Program-made: the position numbers and the translations under genes
Assembly (NCBI GenBank): GCA_009760855.2
Contig: WPIO01000018.1
Coordinates: forward strand, 2,295,001-2,359,000
Source: Cristatella mucedo
Lineage: Eukaryota; Bryozoa; Phylactolaemata; Cristatellidae
DNA: 64,000 nucleotides
Direction of reading: 5' to 3'
In this document: positions 1 to 12,115 of the stretch, piece by piece
Numbering within the stretch: position 1 is the stretch's first letter
Layout: each line of letters opens with the position of its first letter
The notes under the pieces: generated by a model
Told to the model about the DNA's origin: nothing
The model's database searches: none
Seen by the model: only the letters and a program-made list of their open reading frames with translations

Positions 1-1551
1 CAACCAAACATTTTGTAATAATTTATATGACACACCTATAAAGTGCGAAATAGATATTTAGTTCTCTGATTGTGCTATGGAAATTGATTAGTACTATTAG
101 TATTAGAGTTAATATAAATAAAATGACGATGGAAATCATCCTTGTGTGTGCATAGTTGATCTGATACTGTAGGTATTTTAAATATCAGTATTGGCAAGCT
201 TAATTTAAAGCGCATTCCAAGTTTTTTTTACAGACACATGGTTTGCTAATTACATCATTCAGACTTTTTAATTTCAATAGCAGCTCATAATCAGACTTCA
301 TTATACTGTCGTTATAACAGCCAAACAGTTTTTCCCTGAGTGCTAAGTTATGTCAGTGCAGGATCACCTACCTAAACAAATATGGCAACAGATGGCTCAC
401 GACGCCTTCAGGCCGAGTGATAAAAAGCTTTTAGTACAAGTTTTTCGAGCTCTTTTGGAAGACTCCTAAGATTCACCACGCATGCATCGTTGTAGCAACG
501 CTGTCAAGACTTTTTATGGAAAGGTGTGAGTAATTGACAGCCAAGCAGTGTTACTCGAGCTTCTTCCGAGAGTGCAACTGGGTAGAAAATTTCGAGGAGC
601 CCATGTGTTAATGCTCTTCCGTAGGACTAAAATTCCAGGTAAAAAGCTTAATGTTAGTTCAGGGAATCAAGGCAAATGGAAAGCAGTAACCACATAAGAG
701 AGAACTGAGAAAAAGGAGAAATCTGTGGAAACGAAACACAGAGTTTTTCAAGTGATAAACATTGCTTTTACGAAATGGGCAGGAGTTGACTGTACCAGCA
801 ATAATGATCGTCCCTTTTGTAAAACCCGGCAAAAATGAATACCAATATAGATACTTCAAATTCTTACTATTGTATAAACATTTCATGCCAAGTAACAATA
901 ATAATAGTGATATTATTGCACTCAATAAAGTACTCCCAGAGAACTCAATCTCTTTCTAGGGGCTTTACATTTGCTCTAAAGGGAATGTTCTCTTATAGGC
1001 AGCAGGTCAGACAGCATTAGAAAATGATCCTTAGAAAGCTACAACTGAGCTTTACATAGCCAAAGTGAAGTTACAGATAGAAAGAATGCCCGACTTTTCT
1101 GAAACAACCCCTCCATCACCTTACAAAAAGCATATCTCGCACATTCTTCGTGTTTTTTGTAGAGGATACTTGTAAATTCAATTACTGAATATCCAGCAAA
1201 ATCAGGCGACAGAGAAGGTTCTTTATGCAAGTTTCACGATCATCTGTCCCTGCATATCGGTGCTGGCCATCTACTTATTTAGGCTCTTAGAAAATTCAGG
1301 TGAGAGCGGCTCGGAAGCAGAAACCTGACTGCATGTAAGATTCCTACATCGGATCAAAGCTCATTGATCTTGCTTCAGTCATTGTTGTCTGGAGGCTCTT
1401 GTCTAGATCTCTCCTAAAACTTTTCAACCTATTTCGAAAGTTATCAGTGAAAATGTTCGGTTTGTACATTCCCGTCTTTGAGCAATCATCATGAAACAGA
1501 AAAGCAAAAAACACAAAAGCCTCTACCTGATATGGCTTCTATGTGACTCAC
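1..1551. other. Intron 2 of gene A (part)
   Basis: Non-coding by analogy with gene C (intron 2, 43792-47227). The only recognisable item is the LINE-1 tail at 893-990. The short open frames here show no family resemblance. Confidence 0.65.
893..990 (-). mobile_element. LINE-1 3' tail fragment
   Basis: An (aat)n-like run followed by gcactcaataaagtactcc and gaactcaatctctttct, then ggggctttacatttgct: the reverse complement of the LINE-1 3' hairpin and tail. It is shared with 46572-46668, so it predates the duplication. Confidence 0.75.
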
Positions 1552-1676
1552 CAGCTTTTCCAAATGTAGTGGATTGCCTACTTCATAACTGAAATAGTCC
1601 CGATTAAGGTTTTGGGCTTTGTCAATATCACCGTCAAGCATAACTTTGTTAGCAATATCACTGGTCCAGTGAGTTC
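1552..1676 (-). CDS. Gene A exon 2
   Basis: Acceptor ggttttag|GAACTC and donor CTG|gtgagt give 125 nt, the same length as exon 2 of genes B and C. It encodes THWTSDIANK and then DGDIDKAQ, the post-P-loop helix region of sulfotransferases. A downstream gtagag donor would break the frame into exon 3, judging from gene C. Confidence 0.85.
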
Positions 1677-4600
1677 CTAAAACCAAAGATTTGTAAGTGA
1701 AGTGCGACATGAGCCGATAGGTTGGGTGTCAGCATTTTTTACTCAGCAGCTGTAGCTCTTCAGATGGAAATATGACTTAGTTGATTAAACTTGAAATGAA
1801 CTTCAATAACTCAACACGCATTCATGATTCAATGACAATTTATTAATATGAATCAGGCCCTCTAGCTTATCAGTGTATTGAGAGTTGTATTTACAAGTAG
1901 ATTAATTAATTGTAGGCTGTTGTGACGATTGCAATAAAGGCAAGAAAGACCGCAGTGTGATTTAGCTGAATTTGTCATGTTGTTAGGAATAGCAACACTT
2001 GTGTTGATTCGGAAACAGTACTGGTATTGTGGATTTTAAATGCTCGCCTAGTTACGAATGTTATACTGGTATCCAATTTGTCGCCTCCATTGGATCTGGT
2101 GGGTGAAAAGTAGTGTATTTGTCCAAATTGTGTGTCTTCTGAAGTCAGTCTAACAACAATTCCTTTTGATTAAACTGAACCTGATCCTTGTGCCGACACT
2201 GAGTCATCCCACTTTATACTGCAATCTGAGTGCTCTAACAAACAGCATAATGGAGCATAAGTCTCTTCTTTGAATAGACAGGTATTTACGGCTATGTTGA
2301 CTTTAAATTGGTAATGGAGAAACGTTGAGACTTAACTTTATCAGCCAAAGCGCAGGATGGGTTCAAACCTAGGGTGTTGAGCCTTGATGGCACACTAGGT
2401 AAGGTGGTTGCTTTTCACCACCTCGTCGCGAGATCTTAGGTTCAAATCCTTCAGTGGGCGATCCTTCACTGCCGCAGCAACCTTTGATGATAGCCGTAGA
2501 GGGTCTTCTTTCGCTATACGAAAAAACCTGTTATATTGGCTACTATTCTGTTAACGTAATTCGCTTAAGCTGCAGTCAGAGAGCCTTCTGCTTGCCTCCC
2601 CTGCTGAAACAAGCACACTCATTTCAAATTAAAATTCATAAAGACGGTCAGGAAAGTAAATTTTAGTTTCGAATACATTCTCTCTTATACAGTTTACTTC
2701 ACTAGTCATGGTTATAGCTAGCACATACATTGTTGATCTATTAGTTCTTAGTTCTTTATTGGGCAATATAGCAGTAGGCATGACAAAACTGGAACGCTGG
2801 AGTAAGCTTCGCTGAAAAGTAAGCAATTTTAGTGCTTGGAATTTCGCACAGGACTTTTCGATTAGGGGCTATGTACATTCAGAATTGTTGTTCTTCTGTG
2901 AAAACATATTACAATGTAATTAGATTATTTGGTTGGGCGAAATAAGGATGTTACTTATGTATACCAGCCTTGCAGCCATATTCATAGTCAGCTGCCGCAG
3001 ACTAGTTGGTTTCTTTGGTAGCTCATCCAAAAGGGACTTACATGAATCAAGCCGAGATAGAAGTGATGAGCTAGTTAAATCTTTAGTAAGCTTTTGTGGA
3101 AGACAGCTACAAATCTTGGATTCTGATCGGACGTGATCGTAAGCTGTAGAAGCAGTCTTCTGAATAAATATTTTAAAATGTATTCCGCTTTCCGAAACGA
3201 CTCCTCAGTTTTAAACACGTGGTCATGGTCGCACAACAGCATCACCTATTAGAAGGGCAAAGCCTTTTAATTCAGCCACACGCTTAGGGTATCCTATGAG
3301 CACCGGTTAGGTTTTATCGTCATTAAGCAGCAAGAAGTTTCCCGACATGAGAGATCGAATGTTGACAAGGTAAGCAATCAGTTTCACAGTTGCTTCCTCA
3401 GATTATAGCGGTTTGAAGGAAAAATGCAGCTGAGTAGCCTCAACATAAATAAGTGATATTGTATTCCCTGGGCCTTATTCACTTACCTGTTGTTTGAGTA
3501 TAAATGAAGAACACAGCTAGCGACCGAGTATGAAACCTCGAGGGACTCTGCAGGTGAGTCATCTTGAGTGTGAGAAATGACCCCCACACGACCCAGAATG
3601 AACACGATCAGACAAGTATGATTTAACCACGCAACTGTTTCGTCTTACAGACCGATCGTTGTTCTCAATCATTCGATTAGAACATTGTCATCAATGGTGT
3701 CGAAGGCAGCTGACAGATCAAGCAGAGCTAGGTAAACGACATTCCTGTCATCGTCGTCCTATAGAATGTCATAGTTAACACAAAAAGAGCAGTTTCAGTT
3801 GAATGCTACACTTGAACCCTGATAGAAATATTTCTGACAGTTAATTGTTGTTAATATTTGCTACCAGATGCTTAGCGAGCATTTTTTAACAATCTTTGAC
3901 AACCGTGAACAAGGAAAACTGGTTGATAGTTTAAAAAAACTTCTATGACTAGTCCAGGCTTTTTACGTATCGATCTAACAGTTGCTGGTTTGAAGGACTT
4001 GGATACGACCCCGTTTTTTAAAGAAGCATTACAATTGTATGTCAAGTTTGGGCTAAGTTTTTCTGCCAGTGAAGATCACGAGAAGAGGAAGAGGATCTTT
4101 AGGAGACGAGCTCTTTTTGCTTGATCTTATTAAGGTAGCAACGTGGCTTGCAGAAACCCCGGAAAACCTGTTATGGAAGGTCATAAGTAGTGATTCCACA
4201 ATTTATTTAGTAGAAGGTGGCTTTATGGAGGCACGAATGCGCACAATTAGTCACAGCAACGAAGGCTGAAAACGTTTCGGCTGAGCCGTCAATATCTGTG
4301 ACGTCAGACCCCTCTGCATTGGCTAGTAAATAGTTTACTGTCTAATAAATCTGTTCAGGCTCCAACAGGCAGGACTTCAGCTTTCGAGTGAAAAAAAGAG
4401 GTCCTGGCTTTTTTAAGCTTCCGTGTGCAAAGGCAAAAAAAGTCCTTGAAATTGACTAGATCAGCACCTGACCCCGATTTCTGCAACCTAAGTTCAAGTC
4501 TGTACTTAATCCGGTGCATCGTTAATATTTTTTGTGAATTGAAAGGAATCTTGGCGACTCTGTATACGGATAGAAGGAAACAGAGCATGTTTTCAAGAGC

Positions 4601-6154
4601 CCTTCTGATCGTCATATTCACTACATTACTCAGGGTTTCAAGGCTCTTGGTCGAGTCTTAATGCAGATCAAGAAGGACTGCACCACAAACAGATTTTAAA
4701 AATATGTCAATGTCAATGCTTTTTAAGTTACGTCGCTTGACAAATTCGACGTTGCACTGTACATAAAAATCAGCGGGAACAGTAAAAAAGACCTAACAGC
4801 GATCTGAGAGGCTCAGCGGTCACAGTTGCCTGGCTGTGTATAGGGTTGCCAACGTGAAATCTTCAGCAATCAGTGACGGCCTGTCACACACAAATATTTT
4901 AGAGAGGTACTCTGAAATCTACTCTATAAGCAAGTTTAGACAGCCATAATGAGGTCGGTATATCACGACAGTGAGAGGTATTGTCGTTGATGAAGACCTG
5001 ATTGCAACTGATACAAACGATGGCCCATGCAAAAATCTGCACAGCATATAGCCAAAAGATTCGTGAACAACAATTGCAACCCTGCTACTAACTTTGTCAG
5101 AACACATGGACTGATGGAACGAAAACCCGGGTGGGGCTGTCTCAGAAATGGAGCTATTGAAACAAAGTTTCCTCCAAGTTTCGGTAAGCAGAAATGCATC
5201 AAGGTAATCCTGGAACACCTGATTGGGGATAAGAAACCTTTCGGTTTTTAGCGAGCGGTCATTTAGTAGGCCAAATAAAATAGGCTAGCCAAAAAATGAG
5301 TGACGGTGATGAAGTGGCTTGTATTCATGTCGGCCTGCATCCGGCCCCGCAGATGCCAGCCCCTCTAACTTGAACGGAAATTTAGTAAAGGCCACCGGTC
5401 GACGTTTCGCAACCTGCTGGGCCACGGCAGATGAGCAACTACCACAACGAGTAATAATCAGTGCCCTAAACTTACTGGTCGCAGGCTTGATAGCCGAGCT
5501 GTTAATGGAGCAAGTACAGGAGGCAGGAAGTTTCTCACCGACCCTCCGAAGAAGGCCTGCCAGTAGCTAATGGTGACATTGCAACTTATGCTAGGCAGGT
5601 CCTGTTTTGTCTATTATATCCAAAGACAGCTCATAAATAGTCACAGCAAAGATAGCAGTGGAATACCTGAAGGTATCGGGGAGAAATTAGGTAAATATCC
5701 ACACCACACTTGGAGTCGCCCGAGGACGCTCACTAGAGCGGGGAGGAATGGAAATGTTACAATAATTAGCATTGCACAGCTAACGGGTATGAGAGAAATG
5801 TATTCAATTAAATTAATACTTTAAGGAGTTGAGATCAGTAAGCCATAGCCATTGAGACAACTGCTAATAGCACTATTAGAAATTTCAAAACACCTAGAAA
5901 CGTAAGGCAGTTAAATCAGATGACATTTTATCTTTGCCAGATGTAACTGTAAAATGACTTTTGCTACAATTACCTGATCTAGGGACGCTCCATATAATCA
6001 CATCATCGGGCCTTACGTCTTCGTAGTTGTATATCTGTTTTACCCTCGAGAAAGGTGACATATTCTCATTAAAGGTTACGCCTTGGTACGTGTAGGCCGG
6101 ACTGGAAAACTGATCTTTTTCTACTATGATCTGCAAAACATTGACGGCATTCAT
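1552..6154 (-). CDS. Gene A: cytosolic sulfotransferase, exons 1-2 (rest beyond left edge)
   Basis: The family transfers sulfonate from PAPS to hydroxyl or amine groups of small molecules in the cytosol. Two exons are in the window: exon 1 (6154-5974) with the P-loop start VPRSG, and exon 2 (1676-1552) continuing THWTSDIA. The join restores VPRSGTHW. Intron 1 (1677-5973, 4.3 kb) holds a minus-strand LINE-2 and a SINE-1. Both exons are open and match gene C: about 5 of 61 residues differ in exon 1 and about 10 of 41 in exon 2. Exons 3-7 should lie left of the window. The first ATG is uncertain (see exon 1). Whether the gene is functional cannot be judged from two exons. Confidence 0.85.
2385..2560 (+). 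mobile_element. SINE-1 (tRNA-derived)
   Basis: The head reads tggcacactaggtaaggtgg (A-box region), then ttaggttcaaatcc (B-box) and gtgggcgatcc, and the body tgatagccgtagaggg. The same order of elements recurs at 18410-18545, 21165-21296, 28195-28295, 45535-45695, 48060-48235 and 50885-51055, which makes it a dispersed family. It lies in gene A intron 1, opposite to the gene. Confidence 0.75.
2966..5580 (-). mobile_element. LINE-2 (CR1/L2-like), 3'-truncated by deletion
   Basis: The minus strand encodes, 5' to 3': an endonuclease segment (about 5218-4919) with LDAFLLTETWR, ETAPPGFSFHQS and VIYRP; a linker with RRNLKSIDIDIFL; and a reverse transcriptase segment with motif A as LALLDLSAAFDTID (about 3750-3690), then FLLLNDDKTE (about 3320). 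Stops and frameshifts make it dead. The C-terminal end is cut at 2966-2972, where the 4.4-kb deletion joins unrelated sequence. It lies in gene A intron 1, sense to the gene. Confidence 0.85.
5974..6154 (-). CDS. Gene A exon 1 (P-loop exon)
   Basis: The exon ends AGATCAG|gtaatt in phase 1. It encodes AYTYQGV, a YxG element usual near the SULT N-terminus, then DDVIIWSVPRS. The start is the ATG at 6154, giving 60 codons plus 1 nt. An in-frame acceptor-like gttttgcag just downstream means a separate upstream first exon is possible. Confidence 0.83.
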
Positions 6155-8004
6155 GTCATTCCGGTCATACAAGATTAAATCAGGCTGCTTTAAAGTTCCT
6201 ACCACTGAGTTCCCAAATCAGTTGAAAACCGAGCCATCACCTGATTAAATGGCTGATTTCTCATAAAAGAACTTCTTTTGCTTTGCCCTCAGGTTTTCAG
6301 CTCCTACGGACGTTTAAGTACTTGGTTTGGAGATATTCTAGCAACTGCTAGGTTTGTGGCTCATAACCGACTGTTTTAAATTGGATTCGCGTAGCTCAGA
6401 ATGTATGTAGATATGAAAGGACAAAGGTTTAAGCGCAAGTATTCTGATTAAATGAAATTAAAGATTGTGGGCAGCCAATGCTATCCGAACATAACCTAGA
6501 CTCAACCAAACTGCTCTGGTAACAAATTCTCCAGGGCTTGATCAACGTGACTCGGATAGAATAGTGGATTTTATTATTCGTGTCCAGATGTTTCTCAGAA
6601 CAAGCTTCGGATACGGAAAAGGTCTCCAGATTTCAATTTTGACGTCAGAGACTGCAGTTTTTCAAATGAAAATAAAAAATGATAAAAGATTATCCATATT
6701 TTTCTTTAATTAACTGATAAGGTCAACAGAACATGAAAAAAGTTCAAGATATTCATTAAGCCTTGGCCTACTGCTTTTGATTTTGAAAATGTAACACAAT
6801 TGCAAACAAGCTGTTCAGGTATATACGAACCTAAAAATAGATAGACCTGTAAATACAAACACAAATGTAAATACAGATATGTTGAAAATAAATTCAGCTG
6901 GCAAAATGTGATATTAAAACTGATTCACCTCAATATCTGATGTGAATATCCTCGGTGATAATCATCTTGACTGTTTACTTCGCATGCAGAGTAAAACATA
7001 GTTTTGTGTCCGGAAGCATAGTAGAGTGGATTAGCCGGAAATTCACTCGTTATGGAATCACAAACTAGTACTGAAAATGAATTCTTGATTGATGGAATAT
7101 TTTATTGAACGAATGAAAGCTAACAACCAGCTCTATCTTTGCTTGCTCTTCGGCAACCGTCAGTGAAGACTATGCCTATACTTACAGCTACAAACTCCGA
7201 ATCGCAACCAAAAACTGCAGTACTAATTGCTATAATTCCCGTGTAAGGCCTGTAAACAATTAATGCTTATATATATGTTATTGCTGTCTTCACGTACATT
7301 AGCTTTCCAGGAACCTCAAGAAATGATGTAATTACTTCAGTCCTCAGTGAACGACACAAGTTTAGAGATGCATACACTGAGAACTTTAGCCGACACTCAC
7401 TCAACAACCTTCTTAAATGATTTGATATGTGAGTGTGAGGTAGATTGAGAAAATATATATTTAGCGTGCATCTTCCTGATATCAAGGTTTGAACATCACT
7501 TCGTACATCATTAAAGCTCGTCTATCGCGGTGCTTTTTCTGCAGTCTTTATTATCACCAAAACAGTGCAAATTTAATGTGAAGGATATTATGTTTAAAAT
7601 ATTTTAATAGGGGTATCAACTGCACACTATAAAATATATTTATCATTAGAATTCTCTTGAATTTGCTTTTTATAAACTTATTTAGAATATAGTTTAGAAT
7701 ACCCTTTTGAGCGAATATGCTGTCTGTAATAGCTCTACGATTTATAAATCCTGGTGTTCCGTGAGTAAAAGGATAGTTCCCAACGGATCCACAATCCTAA
7801 ATCTTCAAGTTCCAGATCCTAATTTGTACTTGAGTCATTACATTTTTAGCCGAGAATAACTTGCTGAAGTACAAAACCTCCAACCACCGATGCATAAAAA
7901 AACTAGGTACGATGCACAAGCTTTTTTGGTTACAATATATTATTTACTGAGTCTCCATTTGCTGGTTAAATAAACTGCAGTGTGTATTCAGTATTAAATT
8001 CGCC
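6155..8004. other. Spacer between genes A and B, no gene seen
   Basis: Upstream of gene A exon 1. It is A+T-rich and duplicated at 55903-57744 with about 90% identity. It presumably includes the gene A promoter, but I see no convincing TATA box or other motif. Open frames are short and not conserved between the copies. Confidence 0.6.
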
Positions 8005-9330
8005 GCTTGATAATAGCCAAGGACCTTGTTATCCATTGTCAGGATTTTCATGAGAAGCTAGATGCTTTTCTGTTTAACATAACTTGGATGACTCCTTGTT
8101 CCAGTAGCTGCCTATTTGAGACCATCCCACCCGGCTTCACATTCTTTCAGTCCACGAGTTCCAATAAGGTAGGTAGCTGTTTATATTTATTGCTAGTGAA
8201 TTCTTTGGCCATAAGATATCCATGCGGTTTTTTGCAAGGGCCATCGCTTGAACCAGTTGCAATCAGGCTCTCATTAAAGACAGTACGTAGCATTGCTGTG
8301 ATTTACAGACCTTTTCAGGCTTTTGAAATCTGTTTTTATAAGAGCTTTCTGAGTTTTTCGTTACGATACTTGTGTGCGACAGGCAGGTACTGATTGTGGG
8401 TGACTTCAATATTCACGTTGGCAACCCTGTAAACAGCCAGGTCAACCTATTTCTTGACCGTCTGGAGAATTTTGGTTTGGTCTAACACGGTAACCGTGCC
8501 ACCACGTATACGGCCATATCCTAGATCTCGTGATTAGTAAGGATGTCTGCCCCACTGCTGTTGTGGTGTGCCAGCTGACCCTGTCAAGTCATTGTTCGGT
8601 CTTTTCTGGGGTATCTGCATGGGATGTGGCTGCATTGATAAGGTCTAGTAAAAAGATTACATCTCCTAAAGACCTTCCATCATCTCCGTGACCTTCAGTG
8701 GCACACCAGCTGGTGCAGGACTCTGCAACTAGGATACCCTGTCATGAGCTTCGCAGTTGCCACATCATGCCACTTCTTGCAGCCATGCACTCGCTACCAG
8801 TGAAGCAACGGATCGACTTCAAGTTCATCTGGCTCACTCTTATATCACTTCATTCTTTGGCTAAAGCCTATCTCTCAGATCTACTCCCCCACCGGGCCAA
8901 GCAGCGTAACGTCCTCTTTTTGGAATCCACTAGTTTACCAATACTTCTAATGAACCTAATTTAATTTGGAGACCGTGCATTTATTTTGTATGCTCCCAAA
9001 GCCTGGAACTTACTCATGACTTGCATCGGAACATCCCCCGACTTAAACACGTTAAATAAGAACTTCAAATCACACCTGTTTATCACAGTATTTAGTGGTT
9101 CCCCGTGGTTTTCCTTCATGTGCTTATGTGTGCTGACCATGTACACGATGCCACTAACCACACTTGCATGCTGCTCCTGTGCATATCATTCCTAATTTTG
9201 GTTGTATGTTGTTTATCAAGCAGGATAGTCACTATTCAATCGCGTTTCCCTTTGCTGAAAATGTAAAGCTCACAGGAAGAGATTGAGTTCTCTTAGAGCG
9301 CTTTATCAAGTGAATTATTATTATTATTGA
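8005..9330 (+). mobile_element. LINE, internally deleted (endonuclease joined to C-terminus)
   Basis: 8020-8340 reads as an endonuclease segment (LDAFLFNITW, ETIPPGFTFFQS, VIYRP). 8395-8600 adds GDFNIHVGN and LDLVISKD. At about 8695 it jumps to the C-terminal segment (HELRSCHIMPLL, LPVKQRIDFK, YAPKAWN), with no reverse transcriptase between. The 3' hairpin and (att)n tail end at about 9330. It is not autonomous. The join is shared with copy 2, so it is older than the duplication. Confidence 0.85.
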
Positions 9331-9354
9331 TGGTATTATTTATTAAAAACTTAA

Positions 9355-9592
9355 AAACATAACTAACATGGTTTGCTTACGTGTGCTGACTTGGTGCATT
9401 CTGCCACTAACCACTTTTGCATACTGATCCTGTGTATATCACCCCTAACCATGTTATTCATGTTGCTTATCAAGCATGATACCTCTCACCATTCGACTGC
9501 GATTCCTTTGCATCAAGTGTAAATTGTCTATAAAGAGACTGAGTTCTGTGAGGTCGCTTTAGCAAGTGTATAATATTCATTATTATTAAGGT
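9355..9592 (+). mobile_element. LINE-1 3' end
   Basis: Contains gtgtgctgacttggtgcatt, ccactaaccacttttgcat, cacccctaaccatgttattc and tatcaagcatgat, then a decayed hairpin and attcattattatt: the LINE-1 3' untranslated part. Confidence 0.8.
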
Positions 9593-9940
9593 CTTTACAC
9601 TGACCTACAAGGCCCGCACGGCTTGGGCCTTCCATTAGTAGCTGAACTGTGACACCAGATTCAGCCTTCTCGTGCCCTCAGGTCCTCCATGGACTATAAA
9701 TTAGCTGTTTCATTCAGCAGCCTAAATTCAATTGGCGACAGACACTTAAACTTTGCGTGTTTGAGACTGTGTAACTCAAATCTACGATTCTTATGTAAAG
9801 ACGACTACTCTCCTGCTAGCGACTATGGCTTGTCTCTTCTAGCGGTCTGGAGCTGCTACTTCCATGCAACTCGCTACCTCAACTTCTGTCGTGACTCTGC
9901 TACGCTTCCCACTTTCTTGTTGTTGCAAGAGGGTAAGTAT
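9590..9940 (+). mobile_element. LINE-3 C-terminal fragment and joined module
   Basis: Frames read LTYKAR, then SIGDRHLNFACLRLCNSN, resembling the CR1/L2 C-terminal 'SIGDRAFxxAAPRLWNS' block. A segment follows (about 9840-9935) whose like recurs at 21020-21125 and 52620-52710 (CYFHAT, LPTFLLLQE). Its origin is unclear. It is non-functional. Confidence 0.6.
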
Positions 9941-11942
9941 TATGGCTACCAAAAGAATTCCGAAAGCCGCATAGGCTGTGAGTGGGCTATGCAAAATTCC
10001 CCTGCATATGAGCAGCATTGTTGTTGTGGCTTCGTGAAGTAACAGACGGAGATACCATTTGGCGTATTAAATCATTCAACGACCTATGGTTTATCCATGT
10101 AAACTACATAATAGGATAGCGTTGACAAAGTATTACGATTTCAAAATCAAATTTACTTCGAAGTTTACGTTTTAAATGAGCTTGATTCAAAAAAATTCCT
10201 GTGATACGACTTAACTCAATATGTTTATTTTACTGCTGCTGAGCAAAGCACGGATCTAAATACCGAAAGCCAGGCCAGAGAAGATTTTATTTACCTTTTA
10301 TAGACGCAAGTCTCCCGATCAATATGTGGAAAGCATTCGCCATCGTCCGATAATGGTATAGAAAAATCTGGAAATATCCTAAAGGCAGGTCAATAGCATC
10401 CTGTCAGTCTACAAAAGCTAGCACTGACGTATGGCTCCAGCTTTTGGATTGGGTCCAGAAGTGGCTGGTATAACTAAGCACCCAGTAGGACCACAGATTG
10501 TAAGATTCTATCTAGAATACTCAGTAGGAGACTCCTAAGTGATTAATGACTAACAGAGCTTTAGCTCTACTAGTATTATAAAAAGACAGGGGCAGCTATT
10601 GAATACTGTCACACTGCAGATGATGACAACTGCACATTATCTCTCTTAAATGCCCATGGTATTCCGTGTTTACTGAGCACTCCTAGCCTGCTGCCATAAC
10701 TAATAGGTCGTTGGGCAAGCAGAAAGAAACGGTAATATGTAAGCTTACCCAACATACTGCAATAAAACCAATTGCTTGGACTTATTCTCCACTTAAGCTA
10801 AATGAGCGCATCTATTGACGATGTTTTTTGGTGCACAAATGAAATACTAATTCATATGCATAGCGGGGTGTGTTTGAAGTTGCCGTAAACGTTCTGGTGC
10901 ATCTACATCGGCGAAAATAAACCTGTACCCTTCGCAGCTTCTGGTAAGGCCGGCAAGCTTTGCTGCACACTATCAATTTTACTTTGTTAATGAACTCATC
11001 ATCGTCATGAGCAGTAAAGTCATTAAAAAATGTTTTAAGAGTCCAGTGAAATACTTTTAGGTCTCAGAATTTAGTTTCATCTTATTAGATTCATGCAAAA
11101 CTCACCAGAAATCTTCGTGAGCACTTGTTTATAGAATTTTAAAGACGCAGGGAAAACCATTACTTAAAAACAATTCAGAATTAGCAAAAGTATGCTCTAG
11201 TGTATGCGTTTAAAGATTCAAATAATTTGTGTAGCATATTTTAAGACTATCTATTTACAAGAACTTTACATATGCTGTCGCGGAAGTAAGAACAAATGGT
11301 TTACAGCAACTTCCACAATGTCAAAAAGCGTAGCACAATTCAAGATGATAAGCACGAGGTCAATATGCAAATACGGTTAGAAGCACAATGCACCATGTCG
11401 GCTCGCATATGCACAGTTGTACGTTCAAAATGAACCACCAAATGCTGTAATGAACACAAACATTTTAGGTTCTTTCTAAATGTCATCGTGTCAGGGAATG
11501 TCGTGACGTAGGTCGGAATTGAGTTCTAGGGTTCAGGGTTGAAGGAACCTGGTTTCCAAAAAATATGAGGCAAGTGCTTGGTGCAGCTAAAAAATTCGTT
11601 TCACTAAGCGGGTTGTGCGAGGCCTAGCCTGGTTAAGGAAGTAGTTCTGATTGGTAGGCTGAAGCCGGAGATTGAAAAGCTACACAAGTTTGTGCCTAAA
11701 GCTTGATATTGCTGTGCTGTTTGACTGGAAGCTAGTGCACGTTTTCTAGAACTGGTCGGGATAAGCCATATGCAGATAATTAACAGGCTGTGACTTCAAT
11801 TAGTTTAAGCTGCTCGTTAAGTAAATTTTCTAAAACTAAAAGCATGTGGCCAATTATATACCTATTAACTATTCTTGTTAGGGGAAAGCGTAGCCACATA
11901 TAAGTAGCTTGCATTCACTCGTGTAGCTGAGCCCTCAATGCT
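9941..11942. other. Non-coding stretch downstream of gene B
   Basis: No gene recognised. 9941-11112 has no counterpart in copy 2 (deleted there). 11113-11942 is almost identical to 58820-59654 and probably holds the gene B 3' UTR; no AATAAA was seen near the stop. Confidence 0.55.
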
Positions 11943-12115
11943 CTACAATAGCAAATAGACAGATACGTAGGAACGTCGCCTTTGTTTGCCACTCACCGGC
12001 GAGTGCGGCCAGTACGGCATTTTCAACTCAAGGTCGGTTGTTTCCTTGTCCATGTGAGCATCAAAACATTCACTTTGGCCTACTGTAAATTGCGACTTCC
12101 ACGCACCGGCGACAC
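11943..12115 (-). CDS. Gene B exon 7 (terminal)
   Basis: Acceptor aactttccag|GTGTCG. It completes RKGVAGAWKS and the KxxxTVxxxE dimer motif, then runs to a stop at 11943. The last 28 or so residues extend beyond the family norm. An internal CCG|gtgagt could act as a donor to a further exon, so the extreme C-terminus is uncertain. Confidence 0.88.

Noticed and set aside
2440-2460. tRNA gene suggested by a B-box-like ggttcaaatcc
   Set aside because: No cloverleaf can be formed, and the same unit recurs several times with a SINE body.
5319-5824. Plus-strand open frames of 83-84 codons
   Set aside because: They lie opposite the 5' part of the minus-strand LINE-2 and are not kept intact in copy 2.
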